A stretch of 64,000 bases of DNA, taken from positions 1,674,001 through 1,738,000 of the forward strand of contig NZ_CP072548.1 in NCBI RefSeq assembly GCF_017798005.1, read 5' to 3'. Each line of letters begins with the position of its first letter. Within the stretch, counting starts at the first letter, position 1. This document shows, piece after piece, positions 37,902-49,040 of this stretch. Position numbers and translations under genes: made by a program. This DNA comes from Aggregatibacter sp. 2125159857 (GTDB lineage Bacteria; Pseudomonadota; Gammaproteobacteria; Enterobacterales; Pasteurellaceae). The notes beneath the pieces are model-generated. The model searched no databases and was not told where the DNA came from. It worked only from the letters and a program-made list of their open reading frames with translations.

Positions 37902-38669
37902 TTATACCTTTGAAATATGCGATCTCGATCGGATTTTTTCTATTTTGTTTGATGAATTTACCTTATAGCAAACGCTATCTGGCATCTGCTGAGAAACAAA
38001 CCCATGCTCAGACCAAACAAAATATTGAGGCAATATCGAGCTTTCTTGATTCACAAAAAAGGCGAGATAAAAAGGCAGTTCATCGGTAAAACACAGCTGT
38101 CCACGGGGGCAATGGGCCGAGAAAATGTGTAAGGTTTCCGGCTGATGTGTAACTTCTGATAATTTGGCGATACCTACGCCTTGGGATTTCAACACGGCTT
38201 CGCGCAGGCACCAAATGCGGTAAAAGGCGGATTTGGGGTTAGTTTGTTGCTGAAACCAGTCGATTTCTTCCGTGCTTGCAAAATGTTCCAATAGGGCTAA
38301 ATAAGGGCGTTCTTTGCTAGGCGATTCAATGTCGATTCCAACCGCACTTTTTTCACCTGATTGGCTGATATGCAAAATCACTGCCACCCAATCACCGGAA
38401 TGGCTGATATTGAAATCGAAATCAGAAAAGGGAAATTGCGGTCGGTCAGTTTCTGTACGCGAAATTTGCGCTAAAAGTGCGGTCGGTTTTTCTGCTGTTT
38501 TGAGTAATTGCCACAGCAAGAAATGCGCTAAACGACGACATTGCCAACGTTGTTGCATACGCGGGTTGTTGTGGCTTAACGTCAGCAAATTTGCCGGAAC
38601 AAGGTCGGCTGGAATGTCATGAAAGGGGAAGGGCGTGTGAATATTTCCCCAAGCGATTAGCGTTGTCAT
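37902..38669 (-). CDS. acpT: 4'-phosphopantetheinyl transferase (Sfp/AcpT type)
   Basis: The product has 255 residues and transfers phosphopantetheine from CoA to carrier proteins. Motifs are FDFNISHSGDWVAVIL, VGIDIESPSKERP (Mg-binding Asp and Glu) and FYRIWCLREAVLKSQGVG (the WxxKEA-type catalytic segment, with Arg in place of Lys). No polyketide or peptide synthetase is in the window, so the partner is unknown. Its last codons contain the CRP-S site for dprA. It lies downstream of the thr operon, separated by an uptake-signal pair terminator. Confidence 0.88.
   Translation of the reverse strand: MTTLIAWGNIHTPFPFHDIPADLVPANLLTLSHNNPRMQQRWQCRRLAHFLLWQLLKTAEKPTALLAQISRTETDRPQFPFSDFDFNISHSGDWVAVILHISQSGEKSAVGIDIESPSKERPYLALLEHFASTEEIDWFQQQTNPKSAFYRIWCLREAVLKSQGVGIAKLSEVTHQPETLHIFSAHCPRGQLCFTDELPFYLAFFVNQESSILPQYFVWSEHGFVSQQMPDSVCYKVNSSNKIEKIRSRSHISKV
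37915..37936 (-). promoter_or_regulatory. CRP-S site for dprA within the 3' end of acpT
   Basis: TGCGA-TCTCGA-TCGGA at 37918-37933 (plus-strand reading) fits TGCGA-N6-TCGCA at nine of ten core bases and is centred 80 bp upstream of the dprA ATG. It overlaps the last acpT codons, so both constraints act on the same bases. Confidence 0.65.
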
Positions 38670-38677
38670 CGTGATAA

Positions 38678-38721
38678 GAAAAGTGCGGTTAAAATTCGTT
38701 GAATTTTGTCACCGCACTTTG
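38678..38721. terminator. Terminator from an inverted uptake-signal pair, end of thr operon
   Basis: AAAGTGCGGT at 38680 pairs with ACCGCACTTT at 38711, and AAATTC/GAATTT extends the stem. It lies six bases after thrC and just upstream of acpT on the minus strand. Confidence 0.85.
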
Positions 38722-38726
38722 TCGCC

Positions 38727-40001
38727 TTATTTCAATAAATAAGCTCTTAACTGCGCAAAATCGTTTTCCATTTCATCGGATAACAACGGCAGTTTGTTGT
38801 GTTTATCCAACGCTTCCGGTAACGGCAGCGTCAAATCCAAAATACGTTCGACGGATTCTTTAAATTTTGCCGGATGCGCAGTGCACAAGAATAAGCCGGT
38901 TTCGCCTGGTTGTAAATCCTGTTTTAACACTTCATAAGCCACTGCACCGTGTGGTTCGCACAAATAACCCAGTTGGTGCATGGCGCGTAAAGTGTCTTCT
39001 GTTTGTGCATCGGAAATCGCCGCAGAATGTAACTCAGTCAATGCCCAACCGTTACGTTTGAACAATTCTTCCACGCGAGGCCAGTTGTTCGGACGAGAAA
39101 CGTCCATCGCATTAGAAAGCGTAGCAACAGTCGCATTTGGTGACCAGTTTCCGCTGTGTAAATAACGCGGCACGGTGTCGTTGGCGTTGGTGGCAGCGAT
39201 AAAACGTTTAATCGGTAAGCCGAGGGTTTTGGCGATTAATCCGGCTGTGAGGTTGCCGAAGTTGCCGCTTGGCACGGAAACCACCAAGTTTTCACGTTGT
39301 TCTTTTGGTAATTGTGCTGCCGCTTCAAAGTAATAGCACACTTGCGCCAATAAACGGCTGATATTGATGGAGTTCGCCGAGTTTAAGCCGATGGCTTGGC
39401 GTAGTTCCGCATCATCAAAGGCTTGTTTGACTAAAGCTTGGCAGGCATCGAAATCGGCATTGATTGCGATGGTGCGAATATTGCCGCCGAGGGTACAGAA
39501 GAGTTTTTCTTGTAACGGGCTGATTTTACCTTTCGGGTATAAAATCACCACATCGATATTTTCTAAACCATAGAATGCATGGGCGACCGCCGCACCGGTG
39601 TCACCGGAGGTTGCCGTTAAAATCGTGATTTTGCCGTCACCGCGTACAGTCGCAAGGGCTTGTGCCATAAAGCGTCCGCCGAAGTCTTTAAAAGCAAGGG
39701 TCGGACCATGGAACAATTCCAATGCATAAATATTGTCTTCCACGTTGGCAACCGGTGCTGGGAAAGTGAAGGCGTTGCGCACCATTTGTTCAAGCTGCGC
39801 TTGAGGGATTTCCTCACCGATTAAGGCACCAAGGATTTTTTGACTGCGCTCAACTAGCGGCAATGCCAATAGCTCATCGATATTGCTTAAGTGGGGTATG
39901 TTTTCAGGGAAAAACAAGCCCTGATCTTTGCCTAACCCTTGGCGTACCGCTTGGGCAAAATTGACCTGTTCTTCGGGGTGTTTGATATTGTATAAATTCA
40001 T
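38727..40001 (-). CDS. thrC: Threonine synthase
   Basis: The product has 424 residues and is a pyridoxal-phosphate enzyme converting O-phosphohomoserine to threonine. It shows ALELFHGPTLAFKDFGGRFM with the cofactor Lys, TATSGDTGAAVAHAFYG, VVSVPSGNFGNLTAGL and LFLCTAHPAKFKESVE. Last gene of thrABC; thrB ends 62 bp upstream, with an uptake signal in the gap. Confidence 0.97.
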   Translation of the reverse strand: MNLYNIKHPEEQVNFAQAVRQGLGKDQGLFFPENIPHLSNIDELLALPLVERSQKILGALIGEEIPQAQLEQMVRNAFTFPAPVANVEDNIYALELFHGPTLAFKDFGGRFMAQALATVRGDGKITILTATSGDTGAAVAHAFYGLENIDVVILYPKGKISPLQEKLFCTLGGNIRTIAINADFDACQALVKQAFDDAELRQAIGLNSANSINISRLLAQVCYYFEAAAQLPKEQRENLVVSVPSGNFGNLTAGLIAKTLGLPIKRFIAATNANDTVPRYLHSGNWSPNATVATLSNAMDVSRPNNWPRVEELFKRNGWALTELHSAAISDAQTEDTLRAMHQLGYLCEPHGAVAYEVLKQDLQPGETGLFLCTAHPAKFKESVERILDLTLPLPEALDKHNKLPLLSDEMENDFAQLRAYLLK

Positions 40002-40063
40002 GTGAAACCTGTTCTTTTGTTTGGCACCTTTAAGACAAAAGTGCGGTGATTTTTTCCGGTGTT

Positions 40064-41008
40064 TTAATCAAGTTCTCTTGCGCCGGCATTATCGACTTTG
40101 CAAATGTGCACAAAGCCTTCGTTGTTTTGTAAATAATGATTTTCAAGGTAAGTGGCAAGTTTGCCGGCAATATGCAAGTCCGGTGCGATGGAAAAGATCG
40201 TCGGGCCGGAGCCTGAAATTCCGGTGGCTAATGCCCCTAAATCACGCGTTGCTTGTTTCACTTCGGCAAAGTTAGGCAACAAGGCTTCGCGATAAGGTTC
40301 GGCAATGACATCTTTCATCATCATGGCGGCTAAATTTTCCTGTTGCGTGTGGCAAGCATGCACGAAACCACCCAGATGACGACCATGTGCGATAACATCT
40401 TGACGCGTATAGCTTTTCGGTAAAATTGCTCGGGCTTCCGCGGTAGACACCTCAATTCCCGGATACGCCAAGACCCAATACCAATGGTCAAAAAACGGCA
40501 AGGTTTGGCAAATGTTGCCGAGTGATTGCACCATAAACTGCACGCCACCCAAGTAGCAAGGCGCTACATTGTCGTAATGAATGGAGCCGGAAATGCGTCC
40601 TTCCAACTCGCCCATCATTTCTAACAATTCCATTTTAGAAAACGGTTCGTCATGGAATTTATTCAGCGCAACCAAGGCGGCAACGATAGAGCAGGCGCTG
40701 GATCCTAATCCTGAACCGATAGGCATATTTTTCTCTAAGGTTAAGCGCAGCGGTTTGACTTTTGTGTTACGTAGTTTGAGCTGTTCGCTGAATAACACAT
40801 AGGCTTGATAAACGATGTTTTTTTGCGGCTCTTTTGGCAATTTACGCACAAAATAACCCGCACTTTCTAACTCAAAGCCGGCGGCGATAGGTTCGATTTG
40901 CACCACATCGCCTAATAATGAACCGTTAATCGGGGAAATTGCCGCACCTAAGGTATCGAAACCGACGCTGATATTGGCACTGGAGGCCGGCGCATAGACT
41001 CTTAGCAT
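40064..41008 (-). CDS. thrB: Homoserine kinase
   Basis: The product has 314 residues, a GHMP kinase: [17 protein letters not shown] at the N-terminus, the ATP loop [20 protein letters not shown] (about 93-112) and the C-terminal [13 protein letters not shown]. It lies 12 bp after thrA, and coupled translation is likely. Confidence 0.97.
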   Translation of the reverse strand: MLRVYAPASSANISVGFDTLGAAISPINGSLLGDVVQIEPIAAGFELESAGYFVRKLPKEPQKNIVYQAYVLFSEQLKLRNTKVKPLRLTLEKNMPIGSGLGSSACSIVAALVALNKFHDEPFSKMELLEMMGELEGRISGSIHYDNVAPCYLGGVQFMVQSLGNICQTLPFFDHWYWVLAYPGIEVSTAEARAILPKSYTRQDVIAHGRHLGGFVHACHTQQENLAAMMMKDVIAEPYREALLPNFAEVKQATRDLGALATGISGSGPTIFSIAPDLHIAGKLATYLENHYLQNNEGFVHICKVDNAGARELD

Positions 41009-41020
41009 AACATTCTCCGT

Positions 41021-43468
41021 TTAGGGCTTTAAGGTTCTTAAAATATCGGCAAAAATGCCGGCGGCAGTGACGGCATTGCCCGCACCGTAACCGCGTAATA
41101 ATAGCGGAATCGGTTGGTAATAACGAGTGTAAAATGCCAACGCATTCTCACCGTTTTTCACCTTGTATAGCGGGTCATCTTTGCCTACGGCAACGATAGA
41201 CACTTTGCATTTACCGTTTTCAATTTGTCCAACATAACGTAAAACTTTTTCTTCCGCTTCGGCTTTTTCGACACGTGCAGCAAATTCGGTATCTAATTGC
41301 GGCAACATCGCCATAAATTCTTCAGTCGATTTACCCTCGGCAAAACCTTTTGGAAGAACGCCTTCGACTTCGACATCTGACAATTCCAGTTCTAAGCCGC
41401 TTTCACGAGCAAGAATTAACAATTTGCGAGCAACGTCCTGACCGGATAAGTCATCGCGCGGATCCGGTTCGGTGAAGCCTTTTTCGCGGGCAAGTGCGGT
41501 CGCTTGGGAAAGGCTTAAATCTTCTTCCAATTTACCGAAAATAAAAGAAAGTGAACCGGATAAAATCCCGTCAAAACGTTCTACTTCATCGCCGGCGGCT
41601 AATAAGTTTTGTAAGTTCTCAATGACCGGTAAGCCTGCCCCTACGTTGGTTTCGTATAAGAATTTACGTTGGTTTTTATGGGCTAAATCGCGCAGTTTGT
41701 GATAATAATCCAAGGCGCGGGTATTCGCTTTTTTGTTTGGCGTAACCACATGGAAACCTTCCGCCAAGGCACGTTCATACAAACTCGCTAAGGATTCAGC
41801 CGATGTACAATCCACAAAGACCGGATTCACAACGTGATGTAACTTAATGAAAGACAACAACACGTCAAAATCAGACGGTTGGGTGGCATTTTCCAAGTCT
41901 TTTTGCCAATGGTCTAAGTTTAAGCCATTTTCGTTTAATAGCATTTTATTGGAGTTGGCTAAGGCGCAGACACGGATTTCAATGTCTTTTTTGGCTAAAT
42001 ACTCTTTCTGATGTTTGATTTGCTCGATTAATTCACCGCCGACACCGCCAACGCCCACGAGAAAAACTTCCACGATTTTTTTGTTATTAAATAAGGCTTG
42101 ATGTGTTGCTTTTACCGCTTCAATCGCTTTATTTTGAGCAACCACAGCGGAAATAGAACGCTCGGAAGATCCTTGTGCAATGGCATTAATACTGATATTG
42201 GCTTGGGCTAAGGCAGAGAAGAAACGTGCAGCAATGCCTTTGGCTTGGCGCATTCCATCACCCACCACCGAAATGATAGAAAGGTCTTTAATCGTTTCGA
42301 TAGGATCTAATTGATGGGCTTTTAATTCTTGCTCAAATTCCGTTTCTAATGCTTTGAGTGCAACCTCCAAAGATTTTACCGGCACACAGAAACTGATGCT
42401 GTATTCAGAAGAAGATTGAGTGATTAAAATCACCGATACATTGGCGTTAGACATGGCAGAGAATACGCGTGATGCCATACCGACCATGCCTTGCATTCCC
42501 GGACCGGAAACGTTGAACATGGCAACGTTATCTAAGTTCGTAATACCTTTGACCTGCAAGCCTTCAGATTTAATATCACCGGCGATAACAGAACCGGGTG
42601 CGCTTGGATTGCCGGTATTTTTAATTAAACATGGAATATTCGGACGTACCAACGGACCGATAGTGCGTGGATGAATCACTTTTGCACCAAAGTAGGAAAG
42701 CTCCATGGCTTCGCGATAAGACAGGCTTGGCAACAAACGCGCATCCAATACTAAACGTGGGTCGCAAGTATAAACGCCGTCAACATCGGTCCAAATTTCA
42801 CAGACGCTAGCACCTAAACAGGCCGCCAAACAGGCAGCGGAATAGTCGGAACCATTACGGCCTAACAAGACCAACTCACCTTTATCATTGCCGGCAGTAA
42901 AGCCTGCCATTAACACTACACAATCTTTTTCAATGGCTTTGGCATTCACACGTTTGGTGGATTCTTCAATATCAACTGACGATTCCAAATAACTGCCTTG
43001 AGCCAATAATTGTTTAACCGGGTCAACAACGTGTACGCTATATCCATTGGCTTCAAACCAAGCTTTCATCATTGCAATAGAGAGTTTTTCGCCGCGGCAA
43101 TCAATGGTCGCCTTTACCGCATCTTCCACTTTACCGGCTTCACGAATTTGTTCTAATAAAGAGGCAATTTGTTGGAATTCTTGATCGATCAGTTGTTTGG
43201 TGCCGGCAAGGTCAAACTTATTGTTTTTGGCATGTAAGCCGTTAATGATGGTATAGAAAATATCTAATGCTTCGTTGAAATGGGAATCGGTAGGTTGATT
43301 TAAGCTGGCTTTTTCGGAAAGGGCAACAAGATGATTGGTGATTTTGGCCGGTGCCGATAGCACGCCTGCCGCCTGCTCCTCTAAATGGGCTTTCTCAATA
43401 AGCTCGGCAGCCTGCAAAAACCGTTCCGGATTGGCGAGTGATGTGCCGCCAAATTTTAATACGCGCAT
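41021..43468 (-). CDS. thrA: Bifunctional aspartokinase I / homoserine dehydrogenase I
   Basis: The product has 815 residues. The aspartokinase half has [35 protein letters not shown] and [13 protein letters not shown]. Tandem ACT regulatory domains lie at about 315-460 ([20 protein letters not shown]). The homoserine dehydrogenase half has [20 protein letters not shown] and [20 protein letters not shown]. The fusion is the standard enteric ThrA form, feedback-inhibited by threonine. First structural gene after the thrL attenuator. Confidence 0.98.
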   Translation of the reverse strand: MRVLKFGGTSLANPERFLQAAELIEKAHLEEQAAGVLSAPAKITNHLVALSEKASLNQPTDSHFNEALDIFYTIINGLHAKNNKFDLAGTKQLIDQEFQQIASLLEQIREAGKVEDAVKATIDCRGEKLSIAMMKAWFEANGYSVHVVDPVKQLLAQGSYLESSVDIEESTKRVNAKAIEKDCVVLMAGFTAGNDKGELVLLGRNGSDYSAACLAACLGASVCEIWTDVDGVYTCDPRLVLDARLLPSLSYREAMELSYFGAKVIHPRTIGPLVRPNIPCLIKNTGNPSAPGSVIAGDIKSEGLQVKGITNLDNVAMFNVSGPGMQGMVGMASRVFSAMSNANVSVILITQSSSEYSISFCVPVKSLEVALKALETEFEQELKAHQLDPIETIKDLSIISVVGDGMRQAKGIAARFFSALAQANISINAIAQGSSERSISAVVAQNKAIEAVKATHQALFNNKKIVEVFLVGVGGVGGELIEQIKHQKEYLAKKDIEIRVCALANSNKMLLNENGLNLDHWQKDLENATQPSDFDVLLSFIKLHHVVNPVFVDCTSAESLASLYERALAEGFHVVTPNKKANTRALDYYHKLRDLAHKNQRKFLYETNVGAGLPVIENLQNLLAAGDEVERFDGILSGSLSFIFGKLEEDLSLSQATALAREKGFTEPDPRDDLSGQDVARKLLILARESGLELELSDVEVEGVLPKGFAEGKSTEEFMAMLPQLDTEFAARVEKAEAEEKVLRYVGQIENGKCKVSIVAVGKDDPLYKVKNGENALAFYTRYYQPIPLLLRGYGAGNAVTAAGIFADILRTLKP

Positions 43469-43506
43469 GATATTCTCCTGAGTATGATATATAAAAATGT
43501 TTGCAT

Positions 43507-43540
43507 AAAAAAACCCGCTTTATAGAGGAAGCGGGTTTAT
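43507..43540 (-). terminator. thr operon attenuator
   Basis: On the minus strand AACCCGCTTCC...TATAAAGCGGGTT is followed by T7. It lies about 20 bp after the thrL stop and 40 bp before thrA, the classical attenuator position. Confidence 0.9.
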
Positions 43541-43559
43541 GAATCTTATTCTTAACGCA

Positions 43560-43607
43560 CTAGCCCGCCCCATTAATCATCGTAATGGTAATCATGGTGG
43601 TTGACAT
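43560..43607 (-). CDS. thrL: thr operon leader peptide
   Basis: A 15-residue ORF MSTTMITITMINGAG ends in TAG. It is rich in Thr (four) and Ile (three), the amino acids that control the operon, and keeps the NGAG ending of E. coli ThrL. Ribosome stalling here would prevent the attenuator hairpin at 43507-43540. Confidence 0.88.
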   Translation of the reverse strand: MSTTMITITMINGAG

Positions 43608-43779
43608 AATAATAGTGCGGTTAAGTTGACGCATAATTTATTTTACATGGTGAAAAATTGGATATAGAAATACCGAAATTTCATATCCTTGTCAAACGAA
43701 AATCGGAGAATTTTGCATTATTTTCTAACTTTTTTAGTTGGTGTAAAATAAATCACCATTTTTATTACAAGGACGCCTT

Positions 43780-44472
43780 ATGATTGCGCAAAATCTTGCT
43801 CATATTCGGGAACAAATTAAACAATGCGAATGTCATTCTGAGACTCAAAGTGCGGTCAAATTACTTGCCGTTTCTAAAACCAAACCGATTGAAGATATTT
43901 TAACCGCATACGAAGCGGGTCAAATGGCATTCGGCGAAAACTATGTGCAAGAGGGCGTTGAAAAAATTCAATTTTGCCAACAACATCAAATTGAATTGGA
44001 ATGGCATTTTATCGGGCCGTTACAATCGAACAAAACCCGCTTAGTGGCGGAATATTTTGACTGGATGCAAACCCTTGAGCGTGCCAAAATCGCTGACCGT
44101 TTAAATGAACAACGCCCACCGCACAAGGCACCATTAAATGTGTTAATTCAAGTAAATATCAGCAATGAAGCCAGTAAATCCGGCGTACAACCCGATGATA
44201 TTTTGCCTTTAGCAAAACACGTAGAAAATCTACCGCACTTACGTCTGCGTGGGTTAATGGCGATTCCTGAACCTACTGATGATGTGGCGCAACAGGAACA
44301 AACGTTTCGTCAAATGCGTACCTTGTTTGAAGGATTGCAGCAGGCTTTACCTCATGCCCAAATTGATACTTTATCCATGGGCATGACCGACGATATGCAA
44401 GCTGCGATTAAATGCGGTTCTACGATGGTGCGCGTCGGCACGGCGATTTTTGGCAAGCGAGTTTACAAATAA
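43780..44472 (+). CDS. yggS: Pyridoxal phosphate homeostasis protein YggS (PLPBP)
   Basis: The product has 230 residues, a PLP-binding barrel without known catalysis. LLAVSKTKPIEDILTAYEAG carries the PLP Lys; FGENYVQEGVEKI, EWHFIGPLQSNKTRLVAE, VNISNEASKSGV and LSMGMTDDMQAAIKCGSTMV are family motifs. Divergent from thr. Single gene with an AAGGA ribosome site. Confidence 0.95.
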   Translation: MIAQNLAHIREQIKQCECHSETQSAVKLLAVSKTKPIEDILTAYEAGQMAFGENYVQEGVEKIQFCQQHQIELEWHFIGPLQSNKTRLVAEYFDWMQTLERAKIADRLNEQRPPHKAPLNVLIQVNISNEASKSGVQPDDILPLAKHVENLPHLRLRGLMAIPEPTDDVAQQEQTFRQMRTLFEGLQQALPHAQIDTLSMGMTDDMQAAIKCGSTMVRVGTAIFGKRVYK

Positions 44473-44628
44473 GATTATCGGCAACGCAGTCGTAAATCAG
44501 ATTCTCAGATTCATTGTTGCAACCACGCTTAACGATGACGGTTCATTAAGCGTTGGAGTGGTTTTCTCTCGCGTATTTGGTTTTGCAAAAAACACATAGA
44601 AAAACGACCGCACTTTTAGCATGATTCA

Positions 44629-44661
44629 TAAAAAAATAGCTCCCATTGGGAGCTATTTTTA
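44629..44661. terminator. Bidirectional terminator between yggS and gapA
   Basis: AAAAATAGCTCCCA pairs with TGGGAGCTATTTTT, symmetric for both convergent genes. Confidence 0.93.
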
Positions 44662-44677
44662 TGTTGAGGATAAAGAA

Positions 44678-45688
<1,011 letters not shown>

Positions 45689-45766
45689 TCACCTTATATT
45701 TTTAAGTTAAACAAAAAGGTTAAATAGGCATGGAGGTTTGTTTTCTCTCTACCAATTTTGAGGGGG

Positions 45767-45795
45767 ATTATAACATACTTTCTTGAATTTGAGAA
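45767..45795 (-). promoter_or_regulatory. Promoter of gapA
   Basis: On the minus strand TGTTATAAT at the -10 is an extended -10 (TG-N-TATAAT), with a weak -35 TTCTCA 17 bp upstream; it lies about 85 bp before the ATG. Confidence 0.6.
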
Positions 45796-45916
45796 TGCGC
45801 CTCTCAAAAACACACAAGACTGCCGTCTCTAAAATTTTGTTAAAAACGACCGCACTTTTGCTGATTTTTTATTGGGTTAGAGGCATAATAAGCTAAATTA
45901 TCGATGAGAGAATAAT

Positions 45917-46543
45917 ATGTTACAAGGCAATTTATACATTATTTCTGCACCGAGTGGTGCCGGCAAATCTTCATTAATTAGTGCATTATTGAAACGTGTC
46001 AACAGCCATAAAATGATGGTTTCCGTATCACATACTACTCGACTCCCCCGCCCGGGTGAGCAAGAAGGCGTGCATTATTATTTTGTTTCCCATAATGAGT
46101 TCGAAAATTTAATCGAACAAAACGCATTCTTAGAATATGCCAAAGTGTTTGGGGGCAATTATTACGGCACCTCTTTGTTTGCCATTGAAGAAAATTTAGC
46201 GAAAGGCATTGATGTGTTTCTCGATATTGATTGGCAAGGGGCACAACAAATCCGTGAAAAAGTTCCTCACGTAAAAAGCATTTTTATTTTGCCGCCCTCA
46301 TTAAGCGAACTCGAAAAACGCTTAATCGGACGTGGCCAAGACTCTGCCGAAGTCATTGCCGGCCGCATGGAAAAAGCCATGAGCGAAATCTCTCATTATG
46401 ACGAATATGACTATGTCATTGTAAACGATGATTTCGAACAAGCACTTGTTGATTTACAAGCTATTTTGCGCGCAGAGCGTTTAACAACACGTCATCAACA
46501 ACAAGAAAACAAAGGCTTAATTGAACAATTACTGGCAAACTAA
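45917..46543 (+). CDS. gmk: Guanylate kinase
   Basis: The product has 208 residues and phosphorylates GMP to GDP. The P-loop is [15 protein letters not shown] (about 9-23), followed by [20 protein letters not shown] and [15 protein letters not shown]. It heads gmk-rpoZ-spoT-recG, the usual gammaproteobacterial order, and supplies GDP for the (p)ppGpp made downstream. Confidence 0.97.
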   Translation: MLQGNLYIISAPSGAGKSSLISALLKRVNSHKMMVSVSHTTRLPRPGEQEGVHYYFVSHNEFENLIEQNAFLEYAKVFGGNYYGTSLFAIEENLAKGIDVFLDIDWQGAQQIREKVPHVKSIFILPPSLSELEKRLIGRGQDSAEVIAGRMEKAMSEISHYDEYDYVIVNDDFEQALVDLQAILRAERLTTRHQQQENKGLIEQLLAN

Positions 46544-46605
46544 AGGCAGTTTTAGTATCATATTGCCCCTTTAGATTCATTAGATTTAGCAAACTGGAGT
46601 AATTT

Positions 46606-46872
46606 ATGGCTCGTGTCACCGTGCAAGATGCAGTAGAAAAAATTGGTAACCGTTTTGATTTGATTTTAACTGCGGCTCGTCGTGCAAGACAATTGCAGTT
46701 ACATACCCGCGAACCCTTGGTGCCGGAAGATAACGATAAGCCGACAGTTATCGCCTTGCGTGAAATTGAAAAAGGTCTCATTAACAATGAAATTTTAGAC
46801 GCGCAGGAACGCCAAGATCATTTGGCACATGAACGTGTTGAAGTGAGCGCTGTGTCTTTGTTATCTGAATAA
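46606..46872 (+). CDS. rpoZ: RNA polymerase omega subunit
   Basis: The product has 88 residues: [31 protein letters not shown] and [16 protein letters not shown] are the omega hallmarks. It assists beta' assembly and forms part of a ppGpp site, consistent with its place upstream of spoT. An uptake signal follows directly at its stop. Confidence 0.97.
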   Translation: MARVTVQDAVEKIGNRFDLILTAARRARQLQLHTREPLVPEDNDKPTVIALREIEKGLINNEILDAQERQDHLAHERVEVSAVSLLSE

Positions 46873-46916
46873 AGTGCGGTTAATATTTACAACGTTTTTC
46901 ATCGGTTGGGTGTGTT

Positions 46917-49040
46917 TTGTATCTATTCGAAGGGTTAAATCATATTATTCAGGAATACTTACCGCCTGAACAAATTGAATTAGTTAAACGTGCATTTGTG
47001 ATTGCTCGCGATGCGCACGAAGGACAGTCTCGCTCAAGCGGCGAACCTTATATCACCCACCCTGTTGCTGTCGCCTCTATTATTGCCGAAATGCGTTTGG
47101 ATCATGAGGCGGTTATGGCGGCTTTATTACATGATGTCATTGAAGATACGCCTTATACCGAAGAACAGTTGAAAGAGGAATTCGGCGCCAGTGTCGCGGA
47201 AATCGTGGAAGGCGTCTCTAAATTAGACAAACTCAAATTCAGAACACGTCAAGAAGCGGAAGTGGCGAACTTCCGTAAAATGATCTTGGCAATGACCAAG
47301 GACATTCGCGTTGTTCTTATTAAACTTGCCGACCGTACCCATAATATGCGCACACTTAGCGCATTACGTCCTGATAAACGTCGTCGTATCGCCAAAGAAA
47401 CCCTTGAAATTTACGCCCCGCTTGCTCATCGTTTAGGCATTGAACATATTAAAAATGAACTGGAAGATCTTGGCTTTGAAGCCATGCATCCGCAACGTTA
47501 TGCCGTGCTGCAAAAGGTTGTGCAAATCGCACGCGGCAATCGTAAAGATATGATTGAGCGTATTTCTGCCGAAATTAAAGGTCGATTAGACGATGTGGGC
47601 ATTCAAGCGCGCGTATTTGGACGTGAGAAACATCTCTATGCCATCTACCAAAAAATGCGCTTAAAAGATCAGCAGTTTCATTCCATTATGGATATTTATG
47701 CATTCCGCACCGTTGTAGAGAACGTGGATACCTGCTATCGCGTATTGGGACAAATGCACAGCCTTTATAAACCGCGCCCGGGGCGGGTTAAAGATTATAT
47801 TGCCGTGCCAAAAGCCAATGGCTATCAGTCTTTGCATACATCGATGATCGGTCCACATGGTGTGCCTGTTGAAGTGCAGATTCGCACGGAAGAAATGGAT
47901 CAAATGGCAGAAATGGGCGTGGCAGCACATTGGGCGTATAAACAAGGCGGAAGAAATGACAGTACGCCAGCGCAAATTCGCGCACAACGTTGGCTGCAAA
48001 GTTTGGTGGAGCTGCAACAAAGTGCGGGGAACTCGTTTGAATTTATTGAAAGTGTAAAATCCGAATTCTTCCCGAAAGAAATTTATGTTTTTACACCGAA
48101 AGGACGCATTGTTGAATTGCCGAAAGGCGCAACACCGGTCGATTTTGCCTACGCAGTACACACAGATATAGGTAAAAATTGTGTAGCTGCAAACGTGGAT
48201 CGCAAGCCGTATCCATTATCCCAACCTTTAGAGTCCGGACAAACCATTGATATTTTAACCTCACCAAATGCACGTCCAAATGTAGCTTGGTTAAATTTTG
48301 TCGTTACCGCTAAAGCCCGTTCCAGTATCCGCCATGCCTTAAAAGATTTACGCCGTGATGAAGCAATTGAGTCTGGCAAGCGTCAATTGGCACACGCCTT
48401 AAGTCCGTTAAAACTGGAAGAACTTAATCCAGGATTTATTCAACAGGTATTAGCGGATCTCAAACTCACCAGCCTGAACGATGTCTTTATGGAAATCGGT
48501 TTGGGCAATCAAATGAGCACGGTGATTGCCCATCGTTTGTTGGGAGAATCGATCGAAATTGATACAGATGGTAATCCGGATAATAATGCGACGCCATTAG
48601 AAATTACTGCCAATGGTGGTTTATTGACTACTTTTGCGCAGTGTTGCCATCCGGTCCCGGGTGATCCGATTATTGCTTATGCAAGTCCGGGTAAAGGTTT
48701 AGTGATTCATCATGAAGCTTGCTCAAATCTCAAAGATCGTAAAGACAACCCTAAACATTATATGCCTGTGGATTGGGAGAAAAGTGATACTCAAATTGAA
48801 TTTGAGACAGAATTGCGTATTGAGATGATCAATCAGCAAGGCACTTTACCGCATTTGATGTCCACGATCTCCTCCATGGACAGCAATATTCAAAGCATTT
48901 GGACAGAAGAGCAAGAGGGGCGTTTGTATCAAATTGTTGTGCTTTTGACGGTCAAAGACAAAAAACATCTCGAGCAAATTATTCGTAAAATTAAATCAAT
49001 ACCTGAATTAATCAGCATTGAACGTAATATTAATCAATAA
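46917..49040 (+). CDS. spoT: Bifunctional (p)ppGpp synthetase/hydrolase SpoT
   Basis: The product has 707 residues. The HD hydrolase has SSGEPYITHPVAVASIIAEM and ALLHDVIEDTPYTEEQ (HDxxED); the synthetase has FGREKHLYAIYQKMRLK and YIAVPKANGYQSLHTSMIGP; TGS (VFTPKGRIVELPKGATPVDF) and C-terminal ACT domains follow. Start is TTG 46917 with LYLFEGLNHI-type residues matching E. coli MYLFESLNQ; no upstream start fits and the ribosome site is poor, so initiation is probably weak or coupled. recG begins directly after its stop. Confidence 0.96.
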   Translation: MYLFEGLNHIIQEYLPPEQIELVKRAFVIARDAHEGQSRSSGEPYITHPVAVASIIAEMRLDHEAVMAALLHDVIEDTPYTEEQLKEEFGASVAEIVEGVSKLDKLKFRTRQEAEVANFRKMILAMTKDIRVVLIKLADRTHNMRTLSALRPDKRRRIAKETLEIYAPLAHRLGIEHIKNELEDLGFEAMHPQRYAVLQKVVQIARGNRKDMIERISAEIKGRLDDVGIQARVFGREKHLYAIYQKMRLKDQQFHSIMDIYAFRTVVENVDTCYRVLGQMHSLYKPRPGRVKDYIAVPKANGYQSLHTSMIGPHGVPVEVQIRTEEMDQMAEMGVAAHWAYKQGGRNDSTPAQIRAQRWLQSLVELQQSAGNSFEFIESVKSEFFPKEIYVFTPKGRIVELPKGATPVDFAYAVHTDIGKNCVAANVDRKPYPLSQPLESGQTIDILTSPNARPNVAWLNFVVTAKARSSIRHALKDLRRDEAIESGKRQLAHALSPLKLEELNPGFIQQVLADLKLTSLNDVFMEIGLGNQMSTVIAHRLLGESIEIDTDGNPDNNATPLEITANGGLLTTFAQCCHPVPGDPIIAYASPGKGLVIHHEACSNLKDRKDNPKHYMPVDWEKSDTQIEFETELRIEMINQQGTLPHLMSTISSMDSNIQSIWTEEQEGRLYQIVVLLTVKDKKHLEQIIRKIKSIPELISIERNINQ

